This document shows, piece by piece, positions 63,601 through 64,000 of a stretch of 64,000 nt of DNA (positions within the stretch are counted from its first letter, which is position 1; each line of letters opens with the position of its first letter). This DNA comes from Serilophus lunatus. Its lineage: Eukaryota; Chordata; Aves; Passeriformes; Eurylaimidae. The notes under the pieces are model-generated. The model worked only from the letters and a program-made list of their open reading frames with translations. It searched no databases and was not told where the DNA came from. The DNA lies in assembly GCA_013399895.1 (NCBI GenBank), contig VXBA01001515.1:434001-498000 (forward strand), given 5' to 3'. The position numbers were made by a program, and so were the translations under genes.

Positions 63601-64000
63601 CTTACTCAGCTTAGCAGGCTGCACTGACACTGTGACAACAGTTTAACCCTCTGAAACAGAACAGTAACAACTGACAAAAGATATTGCGAGGCATCTTCCC
63701 CACCCAAAAGCCTTACTCGCTTTAATGAAATTGTTCTGTGCCTCAAAGGCATAAAAATCTGTCTACCTGCATGGGTAAGAAACATGGGATCTGGCCCTTG
63801 AATATAAATTCCTTCTTCCAAATAAAGAAAGAAAAATAAGAAGGACAGAATCACTCCACGCACTTGAAAGCCACTGGAATAAACATCTAAGAGAGCAGGC
63901 AGCCAGCCAGGCAAGATTTTCAACTCCAAGCAACTGAAATACGATGCATCTTTCTTTAGTTACAGATCTATTTTTGAAATCAATAATCTGTAAATAGCTT
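60657..64000 (-). other. NT5C2 5' intron (partial); no first exon or promoter seen
   Basis: Upstream of the acceptor of the first coding exon. No CpG-rich patch or convincing first exon was found up to the window edge, so the main promoter is probably beyond 64000. A short AGCCCC hexamer repeat lies at 62331-62352. An open frame at 62305-62805 (+, 166 codons) shows no recognisable protein. Confidence 0.65.
62331..62352 (+). repeat. AGCCCC hexamer repeat, about 3.7 units
   Basis: Perfect short tandem repeat AGCCCC x3 plus AGCC. Confidence 0.9.

Overview
The window is vertebrate nuclear DNA and almost certainly comes from a bird. The coding sequence is split into short GT-AG exons that read as two neighbours known together on human chromosome 10q24: CNNM2 on the + strand and NT5C2 on the - strand, meeting tail to tail. 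The only recognisable retrotransposon tails are short, 5'-truncated CR1-type fragments, as in birds, and the introns are compact for an amniote. A passerine is possible but the sequence does not prove it. There are no prokaryotic genes, operons or CRISPR arrays. Nearly all open frames here are chance frames in introns and UTRs.

Layout. Positions 1-8051 hold the 3' part of CNNM2 (Mg2+ transport mediator): a 66-nt cassette exon (1860-1925), a 185-nt exon (5471-5655) and the last coding exon (7842-8051), joined in frame and ending at TAG. A long 3'UTR follows. Its best canonical poly(A) signal is at 16084-16089, with GT-rich sequence just after it. About 2.9 kb without a recognisable gene separates it from the 3' end of NT5C2, whose three candidate AATAAA signals (on -) lie at 19035-19109. 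NT5C2 (cytosolic purine 5'-nucleotidase II) then runs leftward from 60636 to 20511.

I could place all 17 coding exons of NT5C2. They sum to 1707 nt, giving 568 aa plus stop, with every splice phase closing. Residue numbering matches human NT5C2 throughout: Asp52/Asp54, Thr249, Lys292, Asp351/Asp356, and Arg144/Asn154 of the effector site. The extra seven residues are all in the C-terminal glutamate run (15 Glu, against 8 as I recall for human). The usual non-coding first exon and promoter are not visible and probably lie beyond 64000.

The two largest introns (32932-49736 and 49811-60535) hold the rest of the content: a likely endogenous-retrovirus LTR remnant near 34.2 kb, an L2-like reverse-transcriptase remnant near 37.6-38.1 kb, a CR1 tail at 53.2 kb, and a sharp CpG cluster at 50.94-51.21 kb. 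The CpG cluster is the most interesting item. On the - strand it carries a strong splice donor directly after an ATG, and splicing to NT5C2 coding exon 2 would be in frame. It is a candidate alternative promoter and first exon for an N-terminally shortened NT5C2.
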